Shown here piece after piece: positions 34,093-43,177 of a stretch of DNA of 43,391 nt. Under the pieces are notes generated by a model. That model was not told the DNA's origin, made no database searches, and saw only the letters and a program-made list of their open reading frames with translations. This stretch comes from Colwellia sp. (GTDB lineage Bacteria > Pseudomonadota > Gammaproteobacteria > Enterobacterales > Alteromonadaceae). Location of the stretch: NCBI GenBank assembly GCA_013215655.1, contig JABSOX010000049.1:1-43391 (forward strand). Direction: 5' to 3'. Each line of letters opens with the position of its first letter. Positions within the stretch are counted from its first letter, which is position 1. The translations under genes were made by a program, and so were the position numbers.

Positions 34093-34770
34093 CTATTGAT
34101 CAAATCGTTTGAGTTTATATCCTTGACCACGAAAGGTTTCAATAAAGCCATATTCACTTTGTGGATCAAGCTTCTTTCGTAAACGACGAATAAAAACTTC
34201 AATGACATTAGAGTCTAAATCAAAGTCTTGATCATAAATATGTTCAGTAAGCACAGATTTGGATTTAACTACGCCAAGATGCATCATTAAATATTCAAGT
34301 AATTTGTATTCATAACTACTTAAACTGACATCGATATCATTTACTTTTACACTTAAGCTGGCTGTATTGATAACCAATGGACCATTTTTAATAATGGGAC
34401 TCGCTTGTCCTGCTGAGCGCCTGATCAGCGCATTAAGTCGGGCAACTAGTTCTTCTGGATGAAAAGGTTTAGTTAGATAATCATCAGCACCGGCATCTAA
34501 ACCTGAGACTTTGTCTTGCCAACTATCACGAGCAGTTAAAATTAAAATTGGAAATAATATGTTCTTTTCACGCAATGATTTTATCACACTAATACCGTCA
34601 ATAATCGGTAAGCCTATGTCGATAATTGCTGCATCATAGGGATATTCAAACCCTTGAAACAGACCACTTTCACCATCGCTTGCCACATCAACTGAATAAT
34701 TAGCGGCAACCAGATGAGTTTTTAAATTTGTTTGTAATTCAAGATCGTCTTCAACTAATAATAAACGCAT
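34093..34770 (-). CDS. OmpR/PhoP-type response regulator
   Basis: The 225-residue protein has an N-terminal receiver domain (MRLLLVEDDLELQ; phospho-acceptor Asp51 in IIDIGLP, conserved Lys101 in LTKPF). The C-terminal OmpR-type winged helix includes SSYEYKLLEYLMMH, the recognition helix SNVIEVFIRRLRKKL and the wing FRGQGYKL. Length and sequence resemble PhoP and QseB. The pepSY gene is 38 bases upstream and the kinase 4 bases downstream, forming one operon. PhoP-type boxes before its own operon, the DUF3300 gene and the choice-of-anchor H gene are its likely targets. Confidence 0.93.
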   Translation of the reverse strand: MRLLLVEDDLELQTNLKTHLVAANYSVDVASDGESGLFQGFEYPYDAAIIDIGLPIIDGISVIKSLREKNILFPILILTARDSWQDKVSGLDAGADDYLTKPFHPEELVARLNALIRRSAGQASPIIKNGPLVINTASLSVKVNDIDVSLSSYEYKLLEYLMMHLGVVKSKSVLTEHIYDQDFDLDSNVIEVFIRRLRKKLDPQSEYGFIETFRGQGYKLKRFDQ

Positions 34771-34808
34771 TTTTATTATCTTCCTATTCTATTTCTATTA
34801 CCTTCCGA

Positions 34809-35120
34809 CTATCTTCCAATAATTCGGCCAGATTCAGCATCCACTAAAACCGAAATAATACGACCATCTTTTTTAATTATTTTTACTTTATAACCCGCAT
34901 GACCATTTATTTTTTTTCTTTGTACTTTTAAAACTTTACCACCAAGCCTACTTTTAACGAGTTGTGCAGCTTGTCCAGAGCTGCTAACTCTGAGCTTCTT
35001 TCTCTCTTGTTTAACTCCTTCGCCGCCCATAGCAAAAGGACTGCCTTCATAGACATAGCTATAGCTCGGTAAGCTAAAGAAACAATAAATACATAATACA
35101 GCTACAACAGATTTCATCAT
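34809..35120 (-). CDS. PepSY-domain periplasmic protein
   Basis: This 103-residue protein has a signal peptide (ending SLPSYSY) and a PepSY domain: the conserved stretch runs from GQAAQLVKSRLGGKVLKVQR to VLVDAESGRIIG. PepSY proteins often sit in operons with PhoPQ-like systems and are thought to modulate the kinase or a protease from the periplasm. It is the first gene of the pepSY-regulator-kinase operon. The minus-strand AGAGG shortly before ATGATG is the ribosome binding site. The promoter at 35235-35269 carries a PhoP-type box, consistent with autoregulation. Confidence 0.85.
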   Translation of the reverse strand: MMKSVVAVLCIYCFFSLPSYSYVYEGSPFAMGGEGVKQERKKLRVSSSGQAAQLVKSRLGGKVLKVQRKKINGHAGYKVKIIKKDGRIISVLVDAESGRIIGR

Positions 35121-35234
35121 CAGCCTCTAAATGAGCGTACTACCAATCACGTTATAAAACGCATTGATACCAGATTATTTCTTTAGTGTAAAAGATTGGA
35201 TCTTTTAAATAAACTAAAGTCTCTGTGATCACTA

Positions 35235-35269
35235 AGAATAGATCATCATAACTGAACCTTTGCTGAACA
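35235..35269 (-). promoter_or_regulatory. PhoP-type box and -10 of the pepSY-regulator-kinase operon
   Basis: On the minus strand, TGTTCA (35264-35269), GCAAA, GGTTCA (35253-35258), 12 bases, then TATTCT (35235-35240). Spacing is identical to the boxes at 32590-32624 and 35320-35354. The -10 match is weaker (4 of 6), as usual for activator-dependent promoters. Transcription would start near 35228. Confidence 0.68.
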
Positions 35270-35307
35270 AATTAAAGAAATAAAACGCCTTGATTTTAAA
35301 TAGATAA

Positions 35308-35354
35308 TGTTCAAATAAATGTTCAGCTTATGTTCATTTTAAATGTCGTTTAAT
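35308..35354 (+). promoter_or_regulatory. Triple PhoP-type repeat and -10 of the choice-of-anchor H gene
   Basis: TGTTCA occurs at 35308-35313, 35320-35325 and 35331-35336. The last two have the 5-base spacer, and TTTAAT (35349-35354) follows after exactly 12 bases. The linker GCTTA is the same as in the DUF3300 promoter. This is the plus-strand member of the set and the only one with a third half-site. Confidence 0.72.
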
Positions 35355-35385
35355 AGACCTAACAAAGTGATTAAGGACTTTAAAA

Positions 35386-36297
35386 ATGACAAACTTTTTC
35401 CAGCAATATACAACCAACTCATTAATTTCTTTTATTAATAAAAGTATTAGCAAAAGTGAATTTTCGCTATCAATGCCTAGCATTATACGTTTAATGGTAT
35501 TAAGCAGTTTGTTATCAACCAGTCTACTAACCACCACAAGTTATGCTGCTGATGAAGAGAATAAACTTAAGCCACTAGCAAGTGTTTCGCACGGTGGTTT
35601 TAAAAAAGACATCAACGAAGCAATGGTAACAACAATTATTAAACAGAATCATCAATCATTATTTTCTGACCAAGTCATTGGTAAAGCAACAGGGAAAAAT
35701 AGAGCAGTAACAACTAACAACAACAAGCTAAACCTAAAAAATAATAACGGTGACTCTTTATCTCCAAGTAAAAGTCGCAGTTTTGACCATGAATTTGGCA
35801 TCTATAGCGCTTTTACCTTTCTGGAAGATGACTTTGATGGCGATGGTTATTATCAAACATTCAGCGTTACCTTTGATGCTGATGTTTATAGCCATACCAG
35901 CAACTACGACAGTGAAGTATATGCGGAGCTTTATTTAAGCAAAGATGGCGTTAATTGGCTGCATTATTACAGCACCGACAATTTTATTATTCATGCTGAT
36001 ACCGATGAAGACCAATACGAAGTGATCACCACCTTGCTTGATGGTTATTACGCTGGGCACTATGACGTATTAATTGATTTGTATGAAGTAGGGTATGAAG
36101 GTATTGTTGCAACCTTTAGCTCAGATGACGTCAATGGTGAGGACTTATATGCCTTGCCGCTAGAAAGCAGTGACTTTGATACACCTTATGTTGAAGAGGT
36201 GCATGTTCATCATCGTAGCGGCGGTAGTATGTCTATATGGTTATCACTATTTATCTTTTTTGTTGTTGGTCTGCGTTTAGCAAAAAAAAACAGCTAG
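35386..36297 (+). CDS. Choice-of-anchor H family surface protein (GlyGly-CTERM)
   Basis: The 303-residue secreted protein has an N-terminal signal region ending TTTSYAADE (a long leader from 35386; an in-frame ATG at codon 30 would give a more usual signal peptide, but AAGGA lies 8 bases before 35386). The central beta-rich domain contains Asp-rich loops (DDFDGDGYYQTFSVTFDADV, DTDEDQYEV) and matches the choice-of-anchor H family. The C-terminus is SGGSMSIWLSLFIFF...LAKKNS, a GlyGly-CTERM sorting signal. Such proteins are exported and released or anchored after rhombosortase cleavage. It is divergent from the pepSY-regulator-kinase operon and carries a PhoP-type promoter. Confidence 0.85.
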   Translation: MTNFFQQYTTNSLISFINKSISKSEFSLSMPSIIRLMVLSSLLSTSLLTTTSYAADEENKLKPLASVSHGGFKKDINEAMVTTIIKQNHQSLFSDQVIGKATGKNRAVTTNNNKLNLKNNNGDSLSPSKSRSFDHEFGIYSAFTFLEDDFDGDGYYQTFSVTFDADVYSHTSNYDSEVYAELYLSKDGVNWLHYYSTDNFIIHADTDEDQYEVITTLLDGYYAGHYDVLIDLYEVGYEGIVATFSSDDVNGEDLYALPLESSDFDTPYVEEVHVHHRSGGSMSIWLSLFIFFVVGLRLAKKNS

Positions 36298-36338
36298 ATT
36301 GCCCAGTTGTGACTTTACCTTTATTAGTTAGGTATAAT

Positions 36339-36375
36339 ATTACAGGGTAAAATTTTACTATTACCCTGTAATTTT
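36339..36375. terminator. Shared terminator of convergent genes
   Basis: The arms ATTACAGGGTAA (36339-36350) and TTACCCTGTAAT (36361-36372) form a perfect 12-bp stem with a 10-base loop, then four T. It lies between the ends of the choice-of-anchor H gene and the broken surface-protein gene. Confidence 0.78.
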
Positions 36376-36403
36376 GTAAGTGATAATAATTATGAAATTA
36401 ACA

Positions 36404-36658
36404 CTATACTGCTTTATGAGAATAAAATAATCGAACTAAACCCAACAATATTAAAAAACCAAAACTACCACCTGAGCTTGAACCAGAATCAGAACTTGAT
36501 TTGCTTTGATTTTGTATTACTTCAGCTCTCACTGTAATTGAAATTGTTGCTTGAGCTATATTTTCTGCTGAATCCATCACCTGATAAGTAAATGAGTCAC
36601 TTCCAGAAAAACCTACATTCGGTGTATATGAATATTGCCATTTTCTGAAAGTGCTCAA
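36404..36658 (-). pseudogene. Detached GlyGly-CTERM tail of the upstream gene
   Basis: This 84-codon frame continues the protein encoded upstream. YSYTPNVGFSGSDSFTYQVM is the typical end of a cadherin/Ig-like surface domain, followed by a Ser-rich linker (SSSDSGSSSGGS) and the sorting segment FGFLILLGLVRLFYSHK. It has no start of its own that makes sense. The upstream frame stops at TGA (36655-36657), and about 25 bases further a one-base loss changes frame (ENG in one frame, QYSYTP in the next). Without these lesions the two frames would encode one anchored protein. Confidence 0.75.
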
Positions 36659-39132
36659 ATTCCATTATTAACGTCGGTTACTATACTATAACTTAATACT
36701 TGCCCGTCGATATCAGTAGTCGCTAAACTATCAGAAGCTACATCCCCAAAGTTGATTGTTGTAGCGTCATTTTCAGGGTTTGGCTCATCTTCAGTTGGCG
36801 TAACTTTTACTGCTATTTCTTTTTCAGAAAAATTGCCATGGATATCGGTAGCTTTTAATACAAATCGATCATCACCGTAATAATTTGGATTTGGTAAATA
36901 TAAAATTGAATGTTGGTCATTTGATAAAGTAACTAAACCATTTATCGCATTTTCTGTAATACCATACTTAATATCATCACTTTCATAATCAGTAGCAAAG
37001 TTTGTAAATGAGGATTGCATATCCTCCTCTGTCTCTATTTGATTTAGTTCAAACGTTGGAGCTCTGTTAAGTTCAAACAAAGTTAATACCCCAGAAACGC
37101 CATCACCAATGAGAAGTTTATTACCAATATTTTCTAATACCAATTTATGTGAATAGTTCGAAGCTACGTTAATTTCACCTACTAAATCTAGATTTGCATT
37201 AGTTTCTACATTTTTAAAATCAAATAATTTAAGATAATTATCTTCTTGTAGAAGTAAATAATCATCGAAAATGAGCCCATTATATAATTCGTGGTTACTT
37301 CCTAGAGAAATTGTATATGATTGAATTTCAGTTAATTTATCATTATCAGATATTTCAAATTCTGTTATTTTATTTTCATATCGTATCATTTGATAAATTT
37401 TATCATTATTAACAAAAAAGTTTGCCCAATTACTACTATCTACATATAAGTAATCAACTAAATCGATAGATTGCCCATTATTTTCAATTAATAATAAGTA
37501 CATTTTTCTATCTTCAGTTGTACCAATTACAGCCAAATAATCACCAACAAAATACATTTCATGAACAAATTCAAGTGAATGATCGTCATCAAGCTTATAA
37601 CTTGAGATATCAAAAGAGCTAGGCGGGATTAATAAACTATAAGGTTCTTCCGCATTGTACCAATGAATATATTGTGTTGACGATGTAGAATTTACCGATG
37701 TAGCGTGTTCTAGTATTACTTTATACTTATCATTGCTAATTGATGTACTAATATAATTTTCAGTTGGCACACTAACATCATAATCAAAGCTTGGAGTTGT
37801 TGAGTCTGAATTGTCATTAAAAACACTAATACGGTTATTTGAATCAATGTAAAATTGTTCGCCATTAGCTGATAGTGAACGAATAAATACATCATCTAAA
37901 TCATTTCCTGAAATTCCATAATTGTATTTAAATTGACTATTTTCGAATGACAATGCGTGTACTTTATTGGTTTTTAATACATAAGCATTATTGTTGATAA
38001 TTGCCACATCAGATATGCCACCACTTTGATCGAATAGAGCGGTAGTTTCGGTTGGATTATTCAAATTAACAATAAGGGTTTCATTACCGAAGACAGCATC
38101 AGCAATAGCTAAATTGTCAGAAATAAAGTGATATATTTTGTAAATTCTATTTTTTCTTAAAATTGGTGAACTCACTTCTAAGGTTGGGGCAGAAAATGAG
38201 TTTAATTGACTGGAATACCAGTTGTATTGTGAAATAATGTTTAGTTTTTTAAGATCTTGTTGCCAGTGCAGTGAATATATATAGGTATCAACATCAATTT
38301 CAGATACCAAAGAGCCTACATTCTTTTCGGCTTTAATGATTTGAACCTTGTTATCTACGGTTAAGGCAAAATGACTTTGACCTAAATATTCTATCTCGGC
38401 ATTAAAACCTGCTTTAGAATATTCAACTTTACTTATAAGGCTGACGTTGGCTATATCATTAAGGTCATATTCATTAATAACATAATTATAAGTACTAGAA
38501 CTATAATCATCTGAATAAACCTCTTCGACTTGATGAATAAATAAATGCCCCTGTTCGATATTCATTTTAGAACGACGAATAGTGTTCGAAGATAAGTCAT
38601 CAAGCGTGTGAATTTGTTTGATTTTAAATGCCGAATCTAAATAGTTGATAATATAAAGTTTTTTCTTACTAAGTACATAAATATAATCGTCATCGATTAT
38701 TTTTTGAGTTAGGTAGGCGTCATAATCAATCGAAAATTCAAAGACGTTTACTGGAGCGATCGGGTCAGTTATGTCATAGAAAACGATTTTATCTTGCGCT
38801 GTAATCGATAAAAAACCTTTATAAACAGCTAAATCAGAGCCTGATTTATTATCCAAAAAGTCAAAATGACTTATCAATTGCTGATTCAAACTTTTATTTG
38901 GATCTAAAATATCTAGTTGACCTGTTTGACTTAAAGCATAAATGTAGTCATCAACTTGAATAACATCGGCATACGAACTTGAGCCCCATTTATCTTTTTC
39001 AACTAGGGATATTGATTGAGAATGAGCAATAAATGTCATAAAAAAAAGAAGTAACAATAGTATATATTTCAAAGTAAAAATCCTTTTATGGCTGAGGAAT
39101 AAAAAACACAAGATGTTACATAAATGTTTCAT
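36655..39132 (-). CDS. Secreted propeller/Ig-like surface protein, truncated at its C-terminus
   Basis: Up to 825 residues: signal peptide, a long beta-propeller-like region (repeats such as DVIQVDDYIYALSQTGQLDI and GVSGVLTLFELN) and a cadherin/Ig-like domain (ITENAINGLVTLSND, YYGDDRFVLKATD). Translation stops at TGA in VNNGI, just before the last Ig strands and the GlyGly-CTERM signal, which remain in another frame downstream. The first ATG is at 39132, but a TTG at 39072 has a better ribosome binding site (AAAAGGA) and gives a cleaner signal peptide (MKYILLLLLFF...AHSQ). As it stands the product would be secreted without its sorting tail. Eight consecutive C (minus strand) lie 50 bases upstream. 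Confidence 0.72.
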   Translation of the reverse strand: MKHLCNILCFLFLSHKRIFTLKYILLLLLFFMTFIAHSQSISLVEKDKWGSSSYADVIQVDDYIYALSQTGQLDILDPNKSLNQQLISHFDFLDNKSGSDLAVYKGFLSITAQDKIVFYDITDPIAPVNVFEFSIDYDAYLTQKIIDDDYIYVLSKKKLYIINYLDSAFKIKQIHTLDDLSSNTIRRSKMNIEQGHLFIHQVEEVYSDDYSSSTYNYVINEYDLNDIANVSLISKVEYSKAGFNAEIEYLGQSHFALTVDNKVQIIKAEKNVGSLVSEIDVDTYIYSLHWQQDLKKLNIISQYNWYSSQLNSFSAPTLEVSSPILRKNRIYKIYHFISDNLAIADAVFGNETLIVNLNNPTETTALFDQSGGISDVAIINNNAYVLKTNKVHALSFENSQFKYNYGISGNDLDDVFIRSLSANGEQFYIDSNNRISVFNDNSDSTTPSFDYDVSVPTENYISTSISNDKYKVILEHATSVNSTSSTQYIHWYNAEEPYSLLIPPSSFDISSYKLDDDHSLEFVHEMYFVGDYLAVIGTTEDRKMYLLLIENNGQSIDLVDYLYVDSSNWANFFVNNDKIYQMIRYENKITEFEISDNDKLTEIQSYTISLGSNHELYNGLIFDDYLLLQEDNYLKLFDFKNVETNANLDLVGEINVASNYSHKLVLENIGNKLLIGDGVSGVLTLFELNRAPTFELNQIETEEDMQSSFTNFATDYESDDIKYGITENAINGLVTLSNDQHSILYLPNPNYYGDDRFVLKATDIHGNFSEKEIAVKVTPTEDEPNPENDATTINFGDVASDSLATTDIDGQVLSYSIVTDVNNGI

Positions 39133-39182
39133 ACCTGTAAAGGATATATTTCTTTGAACTTTGTTTTGTTAATGAATATAGA

Positions 39183-39190
39183 GGGGGGGG
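39183..39190. repeat. Homopolymer of eight G
   Basis: A G8 run (C8 on the transcribed strand) stands out in AT-rich DNA. It lies about 50 bases upstream of the broken surface-protein gene. Such tracts can change length by slippage. Confidence 0.9.
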
Positions 39191-39290
39191 AGAAATCTGT
39201 GGAGTTTTATAAATTTAAGTAGTAGCCGGTAATAGTTTGATATTCCATTATATAGGAAGGTTAAGACTAAGTGAGCTATGTTGTGATGGT

Positions 39291-39674
39291 TCAATGTTCG
39301 GCAAAAATCTCCTTAACTAAATGCGGGAGTTCTTCAACAAGTTTTGCTTTCGATAATACATAATCAGCCCCTCTACTTTTTGCCATTTTTAAAATAGAAT
39401 CTGAGCTACCACTACCAAATTTTTCTGAGGATATCGCTAGTACGGGTGTCTTACTGTTAACTTTTACATATTTGATAAGTTCAAAACCATCCACATCAGG
39501 CATAAAAATATCGGTAATGACTAATTCGGGTTTAAGCGTTAAAAAACAGTCTTTCGCTTCATGACTATTAATAAAAGAGTGAATATCTAAATCTAAAGAT
39601 GGTTCATTTTCCAGTGTTCTTCTCACCATATTTAAGCTCATTCTTGCATCATCTACGATCATTACTTTTAACAT
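39291..39674 (-). CDS. Single-domain (CheY-like) response regulator
   Basis: The 127-residue protein starts at the ATG at 39674, with AGGAAGAG before it on the minus strand. It is a receiver domain only: acidic pair in MLKVMIVDDARMS, phospho-acceptor Asp55 in LVITDIFMPDVDG, and conserved Thr/Ser and Lys positions in VLAISSE and LSKAK. There is no output domain, so it must act through a partner protein or in a phosphorelay. No kinase lies beside it and the partner is unknown. A longer frame from 39710 adds 12 residues with no support. Confidence 0.88.
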   Translation of the reverse strand: MLKVMIVDDARMSLNMVRRTLENEPSLDLDIHSFINSHEAKDCFLTLKPELVITDIFMPDVDGFELIKYVKVNSKTPVLAISSEKFGSGSSDSILKMAKSRGADYVLSKAKLVEELPHLVKEIFAEH

Positions 39675-39806
39675 AGTCACTCTTCCTGAGTTGTATTTTA
39701 ATAAAAGCATAGTCGATAATTTCTAAATTATGTCCCAAAAAAAGAAATTAGTACTGCAATTTTGTTAACAATTATGTCCGCTTAAATTTCATCACCTGTT
39801 AAAAAT

Positions 39807-39835
39807 AAAAATCCCGCAATTAAGCGGGATTTTTT
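39807..39835 (-). terminator. Intrinsic terminator of dnaKJ
   Basis: AAAAATCCCGC (39807-39817) and GCGGGATTTTT (39824-39834) form an 11-bp stem with a 6-base loop. It lies 22 bases after the dnaJ stop, with a T-run in the minus-strand direction. Confidence 0.88.
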
Positions 39836-39856
39836 AATAGACAATAAATTGAATAT

Positions 39857-40981
39857 TTAGGTCTTTAAATCTTCAAAGAACTTTTTAACGCCATCAAAGA
39901 AACCGGTTTCTTTAGGGCTATGTTTAGTATTGCTACTACCCATTTTTTGTTCAAGCTGTCGTAATAAGTCAGCTTGATCGCCCGATAAACTTACGGGTGT
40001 TTCAAGGACAACTTTACACATTAAATCACCCGTTGAATGACTGCGTACTGATTTAACACCTTTACCACGTAAACGGAACATTTTACCCGTTTGCGTTTCT
40101 TTCGGTATTTTCAGCTTAACTTTGCCTTCAAGTGTCGGTACTTCTATTTCACCGCCCAATGCTGCGGTAGTGAAACTAATAGGCACTTCACAATAAAGAT
40201 GATTTTCATCACGAACAAATATCTTATGGTCTCGAACATTTGCTTGTACATAAAGATCACCAGCTGGAGCACCATGTTCACCGGCTTCACCTTCACCTGA
40301 TAAACGAATTCTGTCACCCGTATCAACACCCGGTGGAATTTTCACTGAAAGAGTTTTAGTTTTTTCAACACGACCTTGACCACGACATGAAGGACAAGGG
40401 CTAGCAATAACTTTTCCTTTACCACTACACGTTGGACATGTTTGTTGCACTGCAAACAAACCTTGGCGCATTTGCACTTGCCCATGGCCGTGACATGTTA
40501 CACACGTTTTTGCACTGGTGCCTTTTTTAGCGCCAGAACCATCACATGGCTCACAACCTACATAGGTCGGTACTTTAATTTCTAAGGTTTTACCTTTAAC
40601 CGCTTCTTCAAGGGTTAAATCTAAATTATAACGAAGGTCTGAACCACGTTGTTGACGCTGCTGACGACCACCACGACCACCACCAAAAATATCGCCAAAA
40701 ATATCGCCAAAGTCTTGGCCAAAACCACCGCCTCCGCCGCCGCCATGACCACCTTGTTCAAATGCCGCATGACCATATTGATCATAAGCCGCACGTTTTT
40801 GATCGTCATTTAAAATTTCGTAGGCTTCTTTTACTTCTTTAAATTGTTCTTCTTTGCCTTTATCACCAGCATTACGATCAGGATGAAGTTTCATCGCTAA
40901 ACGTTTGTAGGCTTTTTTGATATCACGCACAGCAGCATCTTTTGATACTCCTAGCACTTCATAATAATCGCGTTTTGACAT
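39857..40981 (-). CDS. dnaJ: Chaperone DnaJ
   Basis: This full-length type I Hsp40 has 374 residues. The J domain (1-70) has the HPD motif in LHPDRNAG. A Gly/Phe-rich linker follows ([20 protein letters not shown]). Four zinc-binding repeats come next, [24 protein letters not shown] and CPSCRGQG, and then the C-terminal substrate-binding domains ([15 protein letters not shown]). It stimulates the ATPase of DnaK and hands over unfolded clients in the cytoplasm. It is the second gene of dnaK-dnaJ, 167 bases after dnaK, with two hairpins in the gap and a strong terminator after it. Confidence 0.98.
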   Translation of the reverse strand: MSKRDYYEVLGVSKDAAVRDIKKAYKRLAMKLHPDRNAGDKGKEEQFKEVKEAYEILNDDQKRAAYDQYGHAAFEQGGHGGGGGGGFGQDFGDIFGDIFGGGRGGRQQRQQRGSDLRYNLDLTLEEAVKGKTLEIKVPTYVGCEPCDGSGAKKGTSAKTCVTCHGHGQVQMRQGLFAVQQTCPTCSGKGKVIASPCPSCRGQGRVEKTKTLSVKIPPGVDTGDRIRLSGEGEAGEHGAPAGDLYVQANVRDHKIFVRDENHLYCEVPISFTTAALGGEIEVPTLEGKVKLKIPKETQTGKMFRLRGKGVKSVRSHSTGDLMCKVVLETPVSLSGDQADLLRQLEQKMGSSNTKHSPKETGFFDGVKKFFEDLKT

Positions 40982-41026
40982 AGTGACTTCTTTACCGGGG
41001 ATTAAATTTTCAAGTAATAATTTAGT

Positions 41027-41069
41027 AAAATGACATTAAAAATAGAATCGCTATTTTTAATGGCATTTT
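41027..41069 (-). other. Long hairpin in the dnaK-dnaJ spacer
   Basis: AAAATGACATTAAAAATAG (41027-41045) pairs with 41051-41069 at 18 of 19 positions around a 5-base loop. It lies 46 bases upstream of the dnaJ start. It may act in mRNA stability or in setting the DnaK to DnaJ ratio. Confidence 0.7.
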
Positions 41070-41089
41070 ATAACTGTTTTTAACGTAAT

Positions 41090-41113
41090 AAGCGCCGATA
41101 GATATCGGCGCTT
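41090..41113 (-). other. GC-rich hairpin after dnaK (attenuator-like)
   Basis: AAGCGCCGATA (41090-41100) and TATCGGCGCTT (41103-41113) are perfect complements with only two bases between. It lies 36 bases after the dnaK stop. No T-run of terminator length follows on the minus strand, so partial termination or an mRNA processing/stability role is more likely than full termination. Confidence 0.65.
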
Positions 41114-41148
41114 TAATTTCACGAGAAAAATAGGAGAGTTAAATCAGA

Positions 41149-43074
41149 CTATTTGTCTTCCTTAACCTCTTCAAACTCAGCATCAACAACATCATCTGCT
41201 GCGCCTGCATCTGTTGCTTGTTCCGCACCTTCTGCTCCTGCTCCTGCTTCTGCTTGTTGCTTAGCTTGAGCAATTTCCATTAACTTAGCTGAAGCTTCGA
41301 TAACCGCTTGCGATTTAGTATCAATCGCTTCTTTATCATCACCTTTAACTGCGTCTTCAAGTTCAGTTAATGCCGCTTCAATTTTTTCTTTGTCTTCACT
41401 TGGTAAATCATCGCCCGCTTCTTCAATTTGCTTGCGAGTTGCGTGAGCCATACCGTCAGCTTGGTTACGTGCTTGTACTAATTCTTCAAACTTTGCATCT
41501 TCATCAGCGTTAGCTTCTGCGTCACGTACCATTTGCTCAACTTCTTCATCAGATAAACCAGAAGAAGCTTTGATAGTAATTTTTTGCTCTTTACCTGTGT
41601 TCTTATCTTTTGCTGTTACATGCAAAATACCATCAGCATCAATATCGAAAGTTACTTCGATTTGTGGTGTTCCACGTGGTGCAGCACCGATACCTTCAAG
41701 GTTAAATTGACCAAGAGATTTGTTCGCTGAGGCTTGCTTACGCTCACCTTGACATACATGAACAGTTACTGCAGCTTGGTTATCATCAGCTGTTGAGAAC
41801 GTTTGTGATTGTTTCGTAGGGATAGTGGTATTTTTATCGATAACTTTCGTCATCACACCGCCCATTGTTTCGATACCTAATGATAATGGTGTAACGTCTA
41901 AAAGAAGCACGTCTGTTACATCACCAGAAAGTACGCCTGCTTGAATCGCAGCACCGGCAGCAACAGCTTCATCAGGGTTAACATCTTTACGAGGTTCTTT
42001 ACCAAAGAAATCTGTAACAGCAGCTTGTACCATTGGCATACGTGATTGACCACCAACCATGATAACATCATCAATGTCACTTACTGATAAGTCAGCATCT
42101 TTAAGCGCTACTTTTAATGGCTCTAAAGTAGCTTTAACCATGTCTTCAACTAATGATTCTAATTTTGCACGTGTCACTTTAATGTTCATGTGCTTAGGAC
42201 CAGCGGCGTCTGCTGTGATGTAAGGTAAGTTAACATCCGTTTGTTGTGCAGAAGAAAGCTCACATTTTGCTTTTTCAGCTGCTTCTTTCAAACGTTGCAT
42301 CGCAAGAGGATCAGACGTTAAGTCCATGCCTTGATCTTTCTTGAATTCAGCGACAAGATAGTTGATTAAACGGTTATCAAAATCTTCACCACCTAAATGG
42401 GTATCGCCGTTAGTCGCTAATACTTCAAAAGTATGCTCGCCTTCAACTTCATCAATCTCGATGATTGAAATATCAAATGTACCACCACCTAAATCGTATA
42501 CCGCAATAACTTTATCGCCTTCTTGCTTGTCCATGCCATAAGCAAGTGCAGCAGCCGTTGGCTCATTGATAATACGTTTAACATCAAGACCGGCAATACG
42601 ACCAGCATCTTTAGTTGCTTGGCGTTGTGAATCGTTGAAATAAGCAGGTACCGTAATTACGGCTTCAGATACTGTTTCACCTAAATAGTCTTCCGCTGTT
42701 TTTTTCATTTTTTTCAAAACTTCAGCAGAAACTTGTGGTGGTGCAACATTGTTGTCTTTTGCTTTAACCCAGGCATCACCGTTATCGGCTTTAACAATAC
42801 CAAACGGCATAATTTTAATGTCGCGTTGAACTTCTTTGTCTTCAAAACGACGACCAATTAAACGCTTGATAGCATATAATGTATTTGTTGGGTTGGTTAC
42901 TGATTGACGTTTAGCAGGTTGTCCTACTAATATTTCGCCTTCTTCTGTATAAGCGACAATTGAAGGAGTAGTACGATCGCCTTCTGCATTTTCAATAACA
43001 CGTGCTGTGCCGCCGTCTAGTACAGCAACACACGAGTTTGTTGTCCCTAGGTCAATACCAATAATTTTGCCCAT
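41149..43074 (-). CDS. dnaK: Chaperone DnaK (Hsp70)
   Basis: The 641-residue protein starts [20 protein letters not shown], the ATPase phosphate-1 motif, followed by [13 protein letters not shown] and VGGQSRMP. The substrate-binding domain ([17 protein letters not shown], and [15 protein letters not shown]) and the helical lid follow, ending in an Ala/Glu/Asp-rich tail ([16 protein letters not shown]). It folds proteins in the cytoplasm with DnaJ and GrpE. The minus-strand ribosome binding site GGAGG lies shortly before the ATG at 43074, and a heat-shock type promoter is found at 43149-43177. It is full length with no lesion. Confidence 0.99.
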   Translation of the reverse strand: MGKIIGIDLGTTNSCVAVLDGGTARVIENAEGDRTTPSIVAYTEEGEILVGQPAKRQSVTNPTNTLYAIKRLIGRRFEDKEVQRDIKIMPFGIVKADNGDAWVKAKDNNVAPPQVSAEVLKKMKKTAEDYLGETVSEAVITVPAYFNDSQRQATKDAGRIAGLDVKRIINEPTAAALAYGMDKQEGDKVIAVYDLGGGTFDISIIEIDEVEGEHTFEVLATNGDTHLGGEDFDNRLINYLVAEFKKDQGMDLTSDPLAMQRLKEAAEKAKCELSSAQQTDVNLPYITADAAGPKHMNIKVTRAKLESLVEDMVKATLEPLKVALKDADLSVSDIDDVIMVGGQSRMPMVQAAVTDFFGKEPRKDVNPDEAVAAGAAIQAGVLSGDVTDVLLLDVTPLSLGIETMGGVMTKVIDKNTTIPTKQSQTFSTADDNQAAVTVHVCQGERKQASANKSLGQFNLEGIGAAPRGTPQIEVTFDIDADGILHVTAKDKNTGKEQKITIKASSGLSDEEVEQMVRDAEANADEDAKFEELVQARNQADGMAHATRKQIEEAGDDLPSEDKEKIEAALTELEDAVKGDDKEAIDTKSQAVIEASAKLMEIAQAKQQAEAGAGAEGAEQATDAGAADDVVDAEFEEVKEDK

Positions 43075-43148
43075 CTTGAGGACCTCCGAATACTAATTAA
43101 AATAAAGTTTATTAAAGTAAATTTTTAATAAATCTGTTGATGAAACAA

Positions 43149-43177
43149 ATAGTGGGGGCAGGAAAACTCTTTTCAAC
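43149..43177 (-). promoter_or_regulatory. Sigma-32 type heat-shock promoter of dnaK
   Basis: On the minus strand GTTGAAA (43171-43177), a spacer of 12-13 bases and CCCCCACTAT (43149-43158) resemble the sigma-32 consensus CTTGAAA ... CCCCATNT. Position and match explain heat induction of dnaKJ. The rest of 43075-43356 shows no gene. Confidence 0.78.
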
